From: Neocallimastix lanati (nom. inval.)
Taxonomy: Eukaryota; Neocallimastigomycota; Neocallimastigomycetes; Neocallimastigales; Neocallimastigaceae
DNA: 64,000 nucleotides
Direction: 5' to 3'
Assembly: GCA_016946835.1 (NCBI GenBank)
Contig: JACVTC010000107.1
Location: 592,001 to 656,000 of the forward strand
In this document: piece after piece, positions 45,883 through 58,022 of the stretch
Numbering within the stretch: the first letter of the stretch is position 1
Layout: every line of letters begins with the position of its first letter
The notes under the pieces: model-generated
Database searches by the model: none
What the model was told of the DNA's origin: nothing
The model's input: only the letters and a program-made list of their open reading frames with translations
Translations under genes and position numbers: made by a program

Positions 45883-46579
45883 TTTAAATATTTAATATTA
45901 TATTTTAATATGCAAATATTTAAATAAAATTTTTATAAAATTTTTTCCTTTTTAATTCAAATAACTTTTAAAATATTTTAAAAATTATTTATTTAATAGT
46001 TAATTTTTCTTTTATCTTTTTAATATTCTATATTTAATGATAGCACAAACTATTTTAAAGAAAAAAAATAAAATAAAATAGATTTTAAGATAGCTCTTTA
46101 ATAATTTTTTTCTTTTAAAATAAATAAATTTATGCAATTGAAAATTTCTATATAAGGATATTATTTAGTATTATAGTAATAAGAATAAAAGCATTTTAAT
46201 TCACAGGTATTATTTTAGTCTTATTATTTTTTAATATAAGGCTTTTACATATATTATATAATATTTTCTTCTTAGTAAGTTTTTTACAATATATACACTA
46301 TTTATTATAAAATATATTTGAATTTGTGTTTAATATACAAATAGATTTCAATAATAATTATAATATACATAAAAAATATATTTCTATTTAATAGTTTTAA
46401 ATATTATTGTTTTACTATATAATAAAAATTAGCAAAACATTATCACTTTTTGTAAATAATAAATAGATTTGTATTTTTTTTAAAAAATTTTTATTTAAAA
46501 AAAAAAAAAAAAGAAAATAATTTATAATTTATTAATTATTAATTAATACATAATTAAAATAATACAAAATAATAAAAAT

Positions 46580-46644
<65 letters not shown>

Positions 46645-48284
46645 AACATGATAAATCATGTTTTTTTTATTTTATATATAGTTAAAAATCTTAAAAACTT
46701 ACTATATAAATAAATAAAATTAAATTTCTATTATACTTTAATATCATCTATAAAATTCAAAATCTATATTCAATATAAATTTAAATTTTAACACTTTTTA
46801 AAAATGAATGCATATTTTTAATAAGTAATTATATATGTGTATTAATGTAATAAAAATTACTAAAAATATAATATTCTTTTTCATTGGTAATACTTTTTCT
46901 TTCTGTTTTATTATAGTTTAAACTGCACAATTTTTAATGATAAAACATTATTTTTAAGTTCAAATATATCTTTTAATTTAAAAATAGAAATAAAAAAAAT
47001 AAAGTTTAATATTTTAATTATTTTTATTCTACTTTATTTTTTGTATTATTTAAGTTATTTATAATTGTTAAATAACAATATATATATTATTTAAAAAATT
47101 AAAAAATTCTTTATTAAAAAAAATTTTATTAATATAAACCTTTAAAATTATTAAAAGACCATTGTCATAAATCTTTAAAAAATAAATATATATATTTTTT
47201 CTTTAAATTTATCACCCATAAAACAAATTAACTATTTTAAGAAATAAAAATTTCACATTTTTGTATATATGCTATATTGAATGTTGAATAAAAATTAAGT
47301 ATTGAACAATAGTATTAATAAATATTATAAAAATTAATAATTGTAATAATTTTTATTTTATAATAGTTAGATATAAAAAAATAATATTAAAAAAAATAAT
47401 AATTATATTTCAAGCATAATTCATTTTGATATATCAATGCTAAATTTATAAAAAATAATATTTCTTTATTTTTTTTTTCTATAATGTAAAATAAATAATA
47501 TTTTATAATTGTAATAAAAAATAGAATATAATTATACTTTTTTTTTTTTTTGGGTAAAATAGTTAATTTTTTATATTAATATTAGGTAAAATATTTACCT
47601 AATATTAATATAAAAAATTAACCTTTTTCTTTTTCTTCCTTGTTAGTGTTAATAGTATTACAATATATATATAAAATTTCATTTAAACAAAAAGATTTGA
47701 CAATTAAAAAAAAAATTTCAGGCTATATTTTTTTTTTTTAATAACAAAATCTTTTATAAAATATGAATAATTAATTATATTTTTTTTCATATAATAAACC
47801 CTTTTTTTCTTTTATATATTATATCTTTTAATGAATTATATGTATATTCATTAATTTATATATATATATTGATTAATAATTATTAAAAAAAAAAATTTAT
47901 AAAGAAAATTCAAACTTAATGATATTGATTCAATTAAGAACTTAAAATTTAAAGAGAAGGAACTTATTTAATAATAACTTATTTTTATTTATTTATTATT
48001 ATTTTATTTTTCTTTCTTTTATAATGTAAAGTTTTGTTATTCTAATATCTTTAGGTCCTTTTATACTATTTCTAAATTATCATGTCCTTTTAAAATATAA
48101 CACATGATTTTTACATAATACTAATGTTTTCACTATTTTCCTAACATTATAATATTTATTTTATTATAGTCTATAATATTACATAATATTTGTATAAAAC
48201 TAAGGTGTAAATATTATAAATATTACATGTTTCATTCCTTAATATAAAATATAAGTATTTTGAAGTATATATTAATAAGATTAT
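45883..48284. other. Gene-free AT-rich region upstream of the coiled-coil gene
   Basis: Holds the putative promoter of the minus-strand gene, an AAT microsatellite (about 46580-46615) followed by an A run (to about 46641), several other A/T runs and a long perfect hairpin (separate entry). No open frame or LTR end convinced me. Confidence 0.5.
47562..47622. repeat. 29-bp perfect inverted repeat
   Basis: GTTAATTTTTTATATTAATA... (47562-47590) is exactly mirrored by 47594-47622 across the 3-base centre ATA. A perfect 29-bp stem with a 3-nt loop includes the non-AT word AGGTAAA/TTTACCT, so it is not just random AT palindromy. It is outside any recognised LTR. Confidence 0.85.
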
Positions 48285-49549
48285 ATAAATTATTCGTAAT
48301 TATTTAATTGTAAAATTATTTATAATTATAATATCAATCTAATAACCAATTATTAATTAATTATTAGAAAGGAATAAAAATAAATATAAAATACTTATTT
48401 TTATTTAGTAGAGTTTATTATAAATATTTATAATAAACAACATACATAATAATACAATAACGTAGGAAAAGAATTATAAAATATGTTTTATAAAAATTTA
48501 TTTTTATTATTTATTATATTATTTAAAATTATAAATATAGTTATTATTTAATATGTATTATAAAATCTTAAAATATTAACTCTTGATTTCTAATAGAAAA
48601 ATCAAAGGGATAGTTACATAAAAATTGCAAAATAAAATTTTCACTAATCCTACCATAATCTTTTCTAGAAAAATGTTGGAAATAATAAAAAAAAAAAACT
48701 TGAAAAGTTTCGATTGATAATCTATACATATTGATTATTGCATTATTCGATAAAACCATTATTTAAAATGAATAAAATTCAAATAACTGATTTTTAACTA
48801 ATTATAATAATAAAAAAGAATAAAAAGAATAAAAAATAAAAAAGAATAAATATTAAAAAGAAATAAATATATAAAATAATAATATAAAATAATAAACTAA
48901 TTAATATTAATTAGGAATTAGTAATAAGAATATAGATAATAAAAACTTTATCTAGACCTTTACATCATTATGTTAAGCAATGTATTAAATTCTTTATAAA
49001 ATATAAATAATATACTTTAATAAATGTAATGAATTGCTAATGTTCATGGGAAAAACAAAATTATATTATAGATAACACAATAATAAAAACAATTCATGAA
49101 AAGATAATATATTTTATAATAAAAATATTTTTATTAATAATTATATAAAATTATTGAAATTAATTATTAATATAAACCTTATTTATTAATATTCTCAGAA
49201 TTATTAGGCCTAAGATAACCCTTTAAATATTAAACAAGAATTTATATTAATTATTATTTAAATATATATATTATTTATAATTAAATAAATAATATTATTA
49301 ATTATTTAAATATATATATTATTTATAATTAAATAAATAATATTATTAATTATTTAAATATATATATTATTTATAATTAAATAAATAATATTATTAATTA
49401 TTTAAATATATATATTATTTATAATTAAATAAATAATATTATTAATTATTGAAATGTAAATAACTGAAATTGAGATTTCAATTCAGTTATTATTTCAACA
49501 AACTAAGAAAATATAATTATTTTGTTAAAAATAATTATAGATTCTTACA
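48285..49549. mobile_element. LTR, family Y copy 2 (diverged)
   Basis: Related to copies 1 and 3 from about TAATTATTTAATTGTAAAA to GATTCTTACA. The left border is approximate. It keeps the 7-nt loop TCTATAC of the 10-bp hairpin (with several G-T pairs) and one pseudoknot stem with a single mismatch (48660-48668 / 48698-48706). The terminal stem near 49500-49549 is retained (ATAATTATTTT / AAAATAATTAT). A short open frame across 48568-48759 is inside this structure and not a gene. Confidence 0.55.
49253..49447. repeat. 48-bp tandem repeat, four copies
   Basis: AATATATATATTATTTATAA recurs at 49261, 49309, 49357 and 49405 with identical 48-bp spacing. The homologous stretch at about 3952-4010 has one unit, so this is a local expansion within LTR Y-2. 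Confidence 0.85.
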
Positions 49550-49555
49550 AAGTTA

Positions 49556-50927
49556 TGATACGGGCTGGGGTTGAAACACTAAGATATTCAAAACAAAAAA
49601 AAATAAATATTAACACATAACTATAAAAATAAATTTGGAAACAAGAAAAAAATTAAATTTTAAAATATTCTTTATTTAAATTTAAAATTAAAATTATTTG
49701 TTCCAAGTATTAAAAAGAAAGAAATTTATTCTTCTTTTTATACTTTTATTTTAATACATTTTATTTATTATTAATATATTCTTTATAAAAAAACTATTAT
49801 AACTATTTTATTTTAATTTTTAACTATTATTTTAAATTATTTTTTTTAAAAAAAAAAATAACATTTATTAAATTAAAATATAAAAATTAATTTAGAGATT
49901 GTATCACGAAGGGCATTCCGGGCGGTAGCTTCTTCTTGATATTGTTTTTCAGAGAGAGAATTATACAGAATTGATATTTTCTGTATTTTAGATCATTTTT
50001 ATTATTGGAATTCTTCTGTATTTTAGTTCATTTTTATTTTAATAAAGATTTAATTTATTTTTGATTTTTGTTTTATTTTTAGTTTATTTCAAAGGTTTAG
50101 AAAATATTATACAGAAACTTATAATTCTGTATTTTATATCAAATATTTATTGAAATAGGTTTTTATTATTCTTAATATAAAAATAAGAATTAGTAATGAT
50201 TTAAATATTATATAATTTTTAATAAGAATATTTAGTAATAATTTTTATTATATTTAATACTAATAAAATATTTAATAATTATTTTTATTAGATTTGATAT
50301 TAATAAAAGATTTTAATAAGAATATTTAATAATAATTTTTATTATATTTGATATTAATAAAAGAATATTTAATATGAATATTTAATAATAATTTTTATTA
50401 TATTTAATATTAATAAAAGATTTTTATTAGAATATTTAATAATAATTTTTATTATATTTAATATTAATAAAAGAATTTAATAAGAATATTTAATAATAAT
50501 TTTTATTATATTTAATATTAATAAAAGTAATTTATAAGAATATTTAACAATAATTTATATTAGATTTGATATTAATAAAAAAACAATAATTTTTTGCTAT
50601 ATTTAATATTAATAAAAGAAATTTATAAGAATATTTAATAATAATTTTTATTATATTTGATATTAATAAAGGAAATTAATAAGAATATTTAATAATAATT
50701 TATATTATATTTGATATTAATAAAAGATTTTAATAAGAATATTTAATAATAATTTTTGTTATATTTAATATTAATAAAAGAATTTTATAAGAATATTTAA
50801 TAATAATTTTTATTAGATTTGATATTAATAAAAGATTTTAATAATAAGATTTAATAATAGTTTTTATTTTATTATTATTAAGAGTATTTAATAGGAAATA
50901 CAAGGTATTTAGTGACACCCCGTATCA
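49556..50927 (-). mobile_element. Solo LTR, family LTR2 copy c
   Basis: TGATACGGGCTGGGG...ACCCCGTATCA with perfect flanking GTTA (49552-49555 and 50928-50931). About a dozen, more diverged, units of the 41/54-bp repeat lie at about 50200-50870. Same orientation as the LTR of element B. No internal sequence, so a true solo LTR left by LTR-LTR recombination. Confidence 0.88.
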
Positions 50928-50932
50928 GTTAC

Positions 50933-51475
50933 TGATACGATATTTTTATTAAACATCAATATCAATATTTATTTTATTTTATTTGGACGATAACAGTAGG
51001 GAATAATTGACAAAATAATATATTCTAATATTATATAGAATAATACACACAATAATAATATTCACACTTTAATATTTAGTTTATTTATTTTATTTATTTA
51101 TTATCATTCATCAATAAAAATATATCATCAATATAAATATTTGTTAACTAGTTAAAATATAATTAAATCATTCAATAAAATATAATTATTTACTCAAATT
51201 TCTTATATTATTAATGTAAACTAAATATAAAACTATACTAAACTATACTAATAAACATGTTTATAGGTTAAATTATTAATAAAACTAAATTAATATTAAT
51301 AAAAGAACCATTCCTTAAACTATTATTATTATATAAATATATATAATATTATTAATATATATATATATTAAACTATATATATTATTACTAAATTATTATT
51401 AACCAATAAGATTTTATCAAATAATTCCTAACCTAAGTTTCACTAAATTATGGTATTTATGGTGGTACCGTATCA
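50933..51475. mobile_element. Solo LTR, family LTR1 copy c
   Basis: TGATACGATATTTTTATT...GGTACCGTATCA, close to copy b but with an extra TATA-rich insert near 51340-51380. It begins 5 bases after LTR2-c. Flanks TTAC and TTAT differ by one base. The copia element P is inserted 5 bases beyond its right end. Confidence 0.78.
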
Positions 51476-51839
51476 TTATGTGACAAAAAATCGTAAATAA
51501 ATATTTACTTTTTTACTAAAAGTTTTTATTTTTATTAAAGAACCTATTTTTTAATAATAATACATGATTTAATATTTTTATATTCATAAAAATTACATTC
51601 AATGGAACGTACATATTTATTATATTAAATACATGACTTATTAGAAATAATATAAAAGAGGCTTATAAAAAATTTTAAAACTATATTATTTGTATCACAA
51701 ACTATATAAACTATATATTATTGTAATATATCCTATTTATTTATAATATACTATTTAATATTTAATATTTAAAATTATAATAAAATAAAAGTATTGAACA
51801 AAGTGTTAATTAAAAATTTAAACTAAAAATACTAATTTT

Positions 51840-54142
51840 CTAACATTCCTCCCTAAACAAAGTATTATCAAAGACTTTGTTTGCAAAATTAGTTATTTGA
51901 TTTTTATTAACATCTTTTGTTAAAATATCTGCTAAATTTTCTTCAGATTTAATGTAATGTAAAATTACTTCTTTTCTTTTAATATTTTCTTTAAAGTAGT
52001 GATAGCTAACTCTTACATGTCTAAGTTTTTTACTAATAGCATAATTTTCAGCAGCAAATAAAGATGCTCTGTTGTCTCCATTTAAATTTATTACAAATTT
52101 CTTTTTAAACATTTCATTTAGCATATTTTTATCCATAAACCATTTGCTACAGCTTCGGAAAGGGCAATATATTCTGCTTCTGCAGTAGATCTTGTTACTG
52201 ATTGCTGTTGTCTGGACATCCAAGCGATTGGTCCTGAGGCTAAGAAAAAAATATTTCCTGAAGTGGATTTACTATTTGATAAATCTCTAGCAAAATCAGA
52301 ATCTGTGTAACCAATTAATTCTCCTTTGTTTTTGTATGAAATGCAATAATTCTTAGTTTGATTTAAATATTTAAGGATGTTGACTACTTTGTTCCAATCT
52401 GATACTGTTGGATTTGAGTTTTTTCTTGATGCCTTACTAACAGAGAATGATATATCAGGTCTTGTCGATTTAGATACATATATTAAACAACCAACTGCGC
52501 TCTGATAAATAGTCTTATCAAAAGGTGTTTTATTAATTAGTTTAACGTCATCACCAGTACATAGAGTAGAAGCTTTTTGATTTTCTTTAATATTAAATTT
52601 CTTTAAAATATTTTCAATATAGTTTTCTTGAGAGATTGTGTATCCGAATTTATTTTTCCTAACATTTAATCCTAAAATATGATTTATTTCTTCACACTTG
52701 GATATTTTAAAATTGCTCTTAATAATATTAACAATATTAAAAATTTCTTCTTTAATACCTGTTATTAACATGTCATCGACATATAAAGCTACTAAACATA
52801 TTACATTATTTTTATTATCCCACTTAACGAATAAGCATTGTTCACTTCTTAGTTGATATAGTCCTTTTTTGATCAAAAATTTGCTAATAGTTTGATTCCA
52901 TTCTCGACCAGCCTGTTTCAATCCATAAAGTGCCTTATTTAATTTGCAATAACTTTCATTATAATTTTCATGTCCTTCTGGTAGTTTCATATAGATATCG
53001 TTATGTAATTTGGCATTGAGATATGCGCCTTTCACATCTAATTGTTGAATGTTCCAATTAAATAAAGAAGCTAATGCTATTGTTAATCTCAAACTTTCTA
53101 CTGGTAGTGTTGGAGAAAAAGTTAATTCATAATCGACTCCTTCAGTTTGATTATATCCTTTTACTACTAATCTTGCTTTGTATTTTTCTAAATTGTTATT
53201 CCCATCATATTTCTTCGTAAATACCCATCTAGGACTAAGTGGTTTAATTCCTTCTGGTAGCTCTGATATTATGGTCATTGTATTATTTTCCTTTAAATTT
53301 TGCAACTCGGTAGATATAGCTTTAATCCATTCTTCACTTTCTTCGCAAGTAATAGCTTCATAATAGTCTTTTGGATTATTATTTGTAATGTTGGATATTT
53401 CCTCCATTTTCTGAACTTTATGCTTATTATTTTCAAGCGGCATACCTGGTCTTTTAACTCTAATTATTAATTTTTGGTCATTATTGATATTATTATTACA
53501 GCTAGTATTAGCTTTAATCAAATTTTTATCAAATTCTTCATTAAAATTTTTCGTACGAAATTTTTCATCCTTATTATGGATAACTTTATTTTTGGCAAAA
53601 TTAAATTTATTAAAATTATTTAATTTATTTAATTTTTTTTCAATAATTGAAAATTTTTCATTAATAAAATTTTTTTTTTCGTTTGTAATTTTATATTTTT
53701 TATTTTTTAAAATCTTAATTTTAGTTTTATTTTTTACTTCTTCTTTCTCTTTGAAATTTAAATCCTCACTTTTTTTATTCTTTACTAACAACTTAATTTC
53801 ATTTTTATTTTTTGAATTATTTTCATTTAAATCTAGGTTTTTATTGCACAGGATTTCAGGATTTACAGGATTATCAATTGAATTATTTTTGTTTTCAATT
53901 AAAATTTCTTTGTTTACTTCATTAGAAATTTTATTAACAGGATCAATTTTTGAATTATTTGAATTTTCATATTTATCAGGACTATTTTGAAATTTATCAA
54001 ATATTTTGTCATTATTGCCTTGTTTATCCTGATAGGAAAGTAATTTAATATTATTATATTTATTATTATTATATTGTTTGTTTACTTCTTGTACATTGAA
54101 AGGTATGTTATTTTCAATTAATTTTTTAATATAATTATTATT
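51840..54142 (-). pseudogene. Copia RT-RNase H of element P (frameshifted)
   Basis: In the same frame as the upstream half. After a Lys/Asn-rich linker (54142 to about 53400) come copia RT motifs: SEEWIKAISTELQNLKENNT, PLSPRWVFTKKYDGN, KARLVVKGYNQTEGVDY, LDVKGAYLNA, ALYGLKQAGREWN and YVDDMLITG. The RNase H/tether region follows, with GYTDSDFARD and STAEAEYIALSEAV. At a run of five A (plus-strand T, 52126-52130) the frame is lost after GLW; the expected continuation NMLNEMFKKKFVINLNGDN is in the next frame and runs to the end. This is a one-base indel in a homopolymer, so either a recent mutation or a sequencing error. The final codons are GAG GAA TGT TAG, with TGTTAG being the first bases of the 3' LTR, so the LTR supplies the stop. 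Confidence 0.9.
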
Positions 54143-57100
54143 TTAGATTACATCATTTAATCCATTCATTAATTTATAAATATTATAATTTGATTTTCTT
54201 ATTTTATTTTTATAATATTGAATATTTTTATTCGCTGCTTTGTTTATTTTATCTATATCGTTATTTTCATTTCTATTATTCTTCATGTATTCTTGATTAG
54301 AATTATTACTATCAATAATTTTATCTTTATTATAAGTATCTATTATAGTATTTTCATATTTTTGTTTATCTTCATTAATATTTGAATCTTTAATAAAATT
54401 ATTATTATTCTCAAATAAAATTTTTCTATTGTTCTTATTATCAATATCATTTTTCTTGTACTTTTTCGTGTTGTTAGTGTTATTTGACGTGTCATGTTTG
54501 TTATTAAATGTATTATTGATGTTATTCATTATGTTATCCGTATTGTTTAATTTATTATTCTTATTATTCATATTTTCAACTGTTGTATTAGTGTTGGACA
54601 TATTTTTATCATTGTTTATGGCTTTTTCTAATTTTCTTTTTTTATTACTGATGTTATGGTCTTCATTATTATTTATATGGGTGTAAGTTTGTTGAGTAGA
54701 TAACATACGATTAATAAATATACGTGACTTTGGGTTATCATCAAATGTTTCTTTATCCTCAATATTTATATCTTCATAATCATCTATATCGTCGTCAGCA
54801 TATAAAGAAGGTAAATTATATTCTTCGTCGTAAGGTTTTTTGTTTATTAGATTGAAATTTCCTGGAATTTCTTCTTCAAAAACAGCGTCTCGAACTACAT
54901 GAGTTTTTAATGTTTCATAATCCATAATAATATATCCATTTGCATTTATATCATATCCTAAAAATATACCTGGTTTTGAGTTTGAATGAAATTTATTTTC
55001 TTTTAAATTTGGATCTATATAATAGTAAGCTTTACAACCAAAGACTTTTAATTTATCTATATTCACCGGTTTTTTGTAATAAAGTTCATCAGGGATTTTA
55101 AAGTCAATAGAACTTCTTGGAGTTATATTATAAATATAATTAGCGGTTTTAATTGCATCTTCCCAAAAATTTTCACTAAGTTTTGCTTGGTTTAACATTA
55201 CTTTCACTGCATTCTCCAAGGTACCATTAAGTCTTTCAGCTCTGCCATTACTCTGGGGGTTTCTTGGAACGGTAAGTCTTCTTTGAATACCATTTTCTGA
55301 ACAAAATGTTACAAATTTATTAGATGTGTATTCTTTTCCATTATCTGATTGAATCTTAACAACAGTTAAGTTTTGTTCATTGGAGACCATTTTAACAAAT
55401 TGAGCGAAAATATCTGTGACCTCAGATCTTTTCTTCATCAAATAGATCCAGCTTTTCCGACTATAATCATCCAGAAAGGTAATTACATATTTATAATTAT
55501 TTCTTGATAATTTAAGAGGTCCTAACACGTCTGAATGAATTAATTCCAAAGGTCTTGAAGCGCGGGAGGTAGATTTATTGAATGATGCCTTTTTTAATTT
55601 TGAAGTTTCACAGTCAATACAATTACTTTTCTTAATATTGTGTCCTTCAAGATATTTTCTTAAGTTATTGTTATAAAAATGGCATAGTCTTAAATGCCAT
55701 ATCTTTTCGGAATAGTCGTCTAGCTCAAGATTATAAATATTTTGGTCGTTGTTTATATTCCATCTTTTAGACACAATGATATTGCATATATTGGCATCAT
55801 TTTCTTTTGCGATACATAATAAATTCTGGTTCTTATTGGCGAGTCTAAAATATATGTTGTCATCTATAAGTATATAATCAGCTAGATAACCTTCTTTCCT
55901 TAAAATACTATACGAAATAAGATTCTTGTTGAGTTCCTTGGAATATAGTACATCTTCTATTTCGAAAGGTTTATTATTGATATATCCTGATAATGTTCCT
56001 ATTTTGGTAATCCTAATTTTTGCTTTGTTTGGCAGGATGAGATTTATTTTGTATTCTCTTATATCTTTAAGGAATTCAATGGAATTTGTAACATGAACTG
56101 ATGCTCCAGAATCAATAGTGAATAACAACGATGGAACACCTATGCAATTACACGAATTAGTTTCAATATATTGTTTAATTATTTCCTTGTTTTCGTCATT
56201 TGTGACAATTTTGTTAATTATTGGCGGAATTATTTTATCAATAATGTTATCAACTCTTGAGATATTCTTGGTTATTCTTCCAGCATTTTTTGGGGTGTGT
56301 TGACGGTTGATGAAGTTTAAATTATTGGTTTCATATAGAGGGATTTCTGGAATTTCTTCATTTTCACTTTCTTCTCTTAAACTTTGAATTTCTATTGAGT
56401 TAATTTCTCTTGTTTCAGTTTCAGATGATGATGTATCATTATCATAGCAAAATTCAATATCATTTAGTTCATCTTCTCTCAGATTTAATTGACTAAATTT
56501 CTTAGCTATGACTTTTATTTTGTTATTCGGATTTTTAGGGTTAAACGGGCATTTAAAAGCTAGATGATTTTCATTGTTGCATATAAAGCAGTATTTTTTA
56601 TTTGAATAATTTTTTCTATTATAACTATTATTACCGAAATTATCGTTACTATTTCTATAATGATTATTATTTTGACTATATCTTTTTTTGCCAAACTCCT
56701 TATTATGATGTTTAGAGTGATGATATTCACTTTTACCATGTTTATTATGGTGAGTATTCAATTTACTATATTTACTTCTGCTGTCATTCCTGGAAATGAA
56801 TGATACTTCTTTTTCATCCTCATGAATATATGTCTGACGGTTTCTTATTTGTTTTTTCATGTCTTCTAAAATTTTATCAATGTCGTCAGAGATACTGCAT
56901 CTAATTTCTAGAAAGTTTATTTGTTTCTCGGGCAGTCCTTTGTATAAATAAGTTAACTTTTCTCTATTATTAAGTTTTATATTTAGCTCGCTCAATTTTC
57001 CTATGATTTCCAAAAATTCATCAATATAGTTTATGACTTCTTTTTCATTACTGGCGTTTAAGTTTTCTAGTTTCCTATAGAGTTTGGGGATTTCATTCAG

Positions 57101-57457
57101 TTCTTCTTCCTTATATTTTTTCTCTAGTAACTTTATTAATGCATAAGCTGATTTTTTTTCTTCTGTTTTATTCTTTATAAACGCTTTGATTTTTGAATTC
57201 ACAGACCTTTTGGTGAAACTAATGACCTTTGAGTTGTTCATCTTGTGCTTCCTAATTTTCTCTTCCCCTTCTTCAGATAGTCCGGTGTGTTTATCAGTAT
57301 ACTTGGCGGTAGTTTCATTTATAATCTCTTCGATATCTCTCTCTACATATTCCCCAAGTCCGGCTCCATCTAATTCTAATTTGAAATCTTCGTACCAATC
57401 TTTATAATTGGTCTCTGTCAGGACGTAGTCCATACTATGAATGATTACATCAGACAT
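54143..57457 (-). CDS. gag-pol: Copia gag-protease-integrase of element P (1,104 aa)
   Basis: Begins at ATG 57457 after a 19-A run. Residues about 1-220 are a copia-type gag (TNYKDWYEDFKLELDGAG near the start, later EIPKLYRKLENLNASNEKEV). A zinc knuckle CFICNNENHLAFKC (CX2CX4HX4C) is near 290. The protease has a canonical DSGASVHVT near 452. Next come the pre-integrase zinc finger (HLRLCH...CIDCE) and the integrase core with HSDVLGPL, IQSDNGKEYTS and PQSNGRAERLNGTL, the D,D,E residues. The copia C-terminal motif GIFLGYDINANGYIIMD follows, then an Asn-rich spacer to a TAA at 54143-54145. The same frame is open on both sides of this TAA into RT, so one stop alone separates it from the downstream half. 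It encodes the particle protein, the maturation protease and the integrase. The single stop is more likely a mutation than a designed end, because copia elements usually encode one polyprotein. Confidence 0.9.
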   Translation of the reverse strand: MSDVIIHSMDYVLTETNYKDWYEDFKLELDGAGLGEYVERDIEEIINETTAKYTDKHTGLSEEGEEKIRKHKMNNSKVISFTKRSVNSKIKAFIKNKTEEKKSAYALIKLLEKKYKEEELNEIPKLYRKLENLNASNEKEVINYIDEFLEIIGKLSELNIKLNNREKLTYLYKGLPEKQINFLEIRCSISDDIDKILEDMKKQIRNRQTYIHEDEKEVSFISRNDSRSKYSKLNTHHNKHGKSEYHHSKHHNKEFGKKRYSQNNNHYRNSNDNFGNNSYNRKNYSNKKYCFICNNENHLAFKCPFNPKNPNNKIKVIAKKFSQLNLREDELNDIEFCYDNDTSSSETETREINSIEIQSLREESENEEIPEIPLYETNNLNFINRQHTPKNAGRITKNISRVDNIIDKIIPPIINKIVTNDENKEIIKQYIETNSCNCIGVPSLLFTIDSGASVHVTNSIEFLKDIREYKINLILPNKAKIRITKIGTLSGYINNKPFEIEDVLYSKELNKNLISYSILRKEGYLADYILIDDNIYFRLANKNQNLLCIAKENDANICNIIVSKRWNINNDQNIYNLELDDYSEKIWHLRLCHFYNNNLRKYLEGHNIKKSNCIDCETSKLKKASFNKSTSRASRPLELIHSDVLGPLKLSRNNYKYVITFLDDYSRKSWIYLMKKRSEVTDIFAQFVKMVSNEQNLTVVKIQSDNGKEYTSNKFVTFCSENGIQRRLTVPRNPQSNGRAERLNGTLENAVKVMLNQAKLSENFWEDAIKTANYIYNITPRSSIDFKIPDELYYKKPVNIDKLKVFGCKAYYYIDPNLKENKFHSNSKPGIFLGYDINANGYIIMDYETLKTHVVRDAVFEEEIPGNFNLINKKPYDEEYNLPSLYADDDIDDYEDINIEDKETFDDNPKSRIFINRMLSTQQTYTHINNNEDHNISNKKRKLEKAINNDKNMSNTNTTVENMNNKNNKLNNTDNIMNNINNTFNNKHDTSNNTNNTKKYKKNDIDNKNNRKILFENNNNFIKDSNINEDKQKYENTIIDTYNKDKIIDSNNSNQEYMKNNRNENNDIDKINKAANKNIQYYKNKIRKSNYNIYKLMNGLNDVI

Positions 57458-58022
57458 TTTTTTTTTTTTTTTTTTTGTTTACTTTTCTTTTGTTTGTTAT
57501 TATTTTTTATTATTTATAAAAGTTTTATTTATTTATTTTGTCGATTACTCAATTATCGACAACATTAATTATAACTAATTACTAAATTCCTCAATATATT
57601 TTTCACACATAAATGTATCTTAAAAACACTAGAGAGTCACTGAGACTCTTAATCTGACAAAAAATCGTAAATAAATATTTACTTTTTTACTAAAAGTTTT
57701 TATTTTTATTAAAGAACCTATTTTTTAATAATAATACATGATTTAATATTTTTATATTCATAAAAATTACATTCAATGGAACGTACATATTTATTATATT
57801 AAATACATGACTTATTAGAAATAATATAAAAGAGGCTTATAAAAAATTTTAAAACTATATTATTTGTATCATAAACTATATAAACTATATATTATTGTAA
57901 TATATCCTATTTATTTATAATATACTATTTAATATTTAATATTTAAAATTATAATAAAATAAAAGTATTGAACAAAGTGTTGATTAAAAATTTAAACTAA
58001 AAATACTAATTTTCTAACATTA

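Larger units (their letters stand above)
51481..58019 (-). mobile_element. Full-length Ty1/copia element P
   Basis: Two 365-bp LTRs (51481-51845 and 57655-58019; I see two base differences) bound a complete gag-protease-integrase-RT-RNase H region in copia order. Perfect 5-bp target duplication TTATG (51476-51480 and 58020-58024). Its last two bases are the TG of LTR Y-3, so P integrated exactly at an LTR-LTR junction. On the minus strand the LTR runs TGTTAGAAAATTAG...GATTTTTTGTCA, preceded by the polypurine tract TTTAGGGAGGAA. No TGG-type PBS follows the 5' LTR (57654 downward). Confidence 0.93.

Noticed and set aside
36839-45895. Several plus-strand open frames of 60-163 residues opposite the coiled-coil gene
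   Set aside because: They are Phe/Ser/Leu-rich mirror translations of Lys/Glu/Asn codons on the other strand, with no motif of their own.
48568-48759. 63-residue minus-strand open frame
   Set aside because: It falls on the structured region of LTR Y-2 and is not open in copies 1 or 3.
53484-57407. Plus-strand open frames opposite the copia polyprotein
   Set aside because: Antisense shadows of the Asn/Lys-rich minus-strand coding sequence. No domain motifs.
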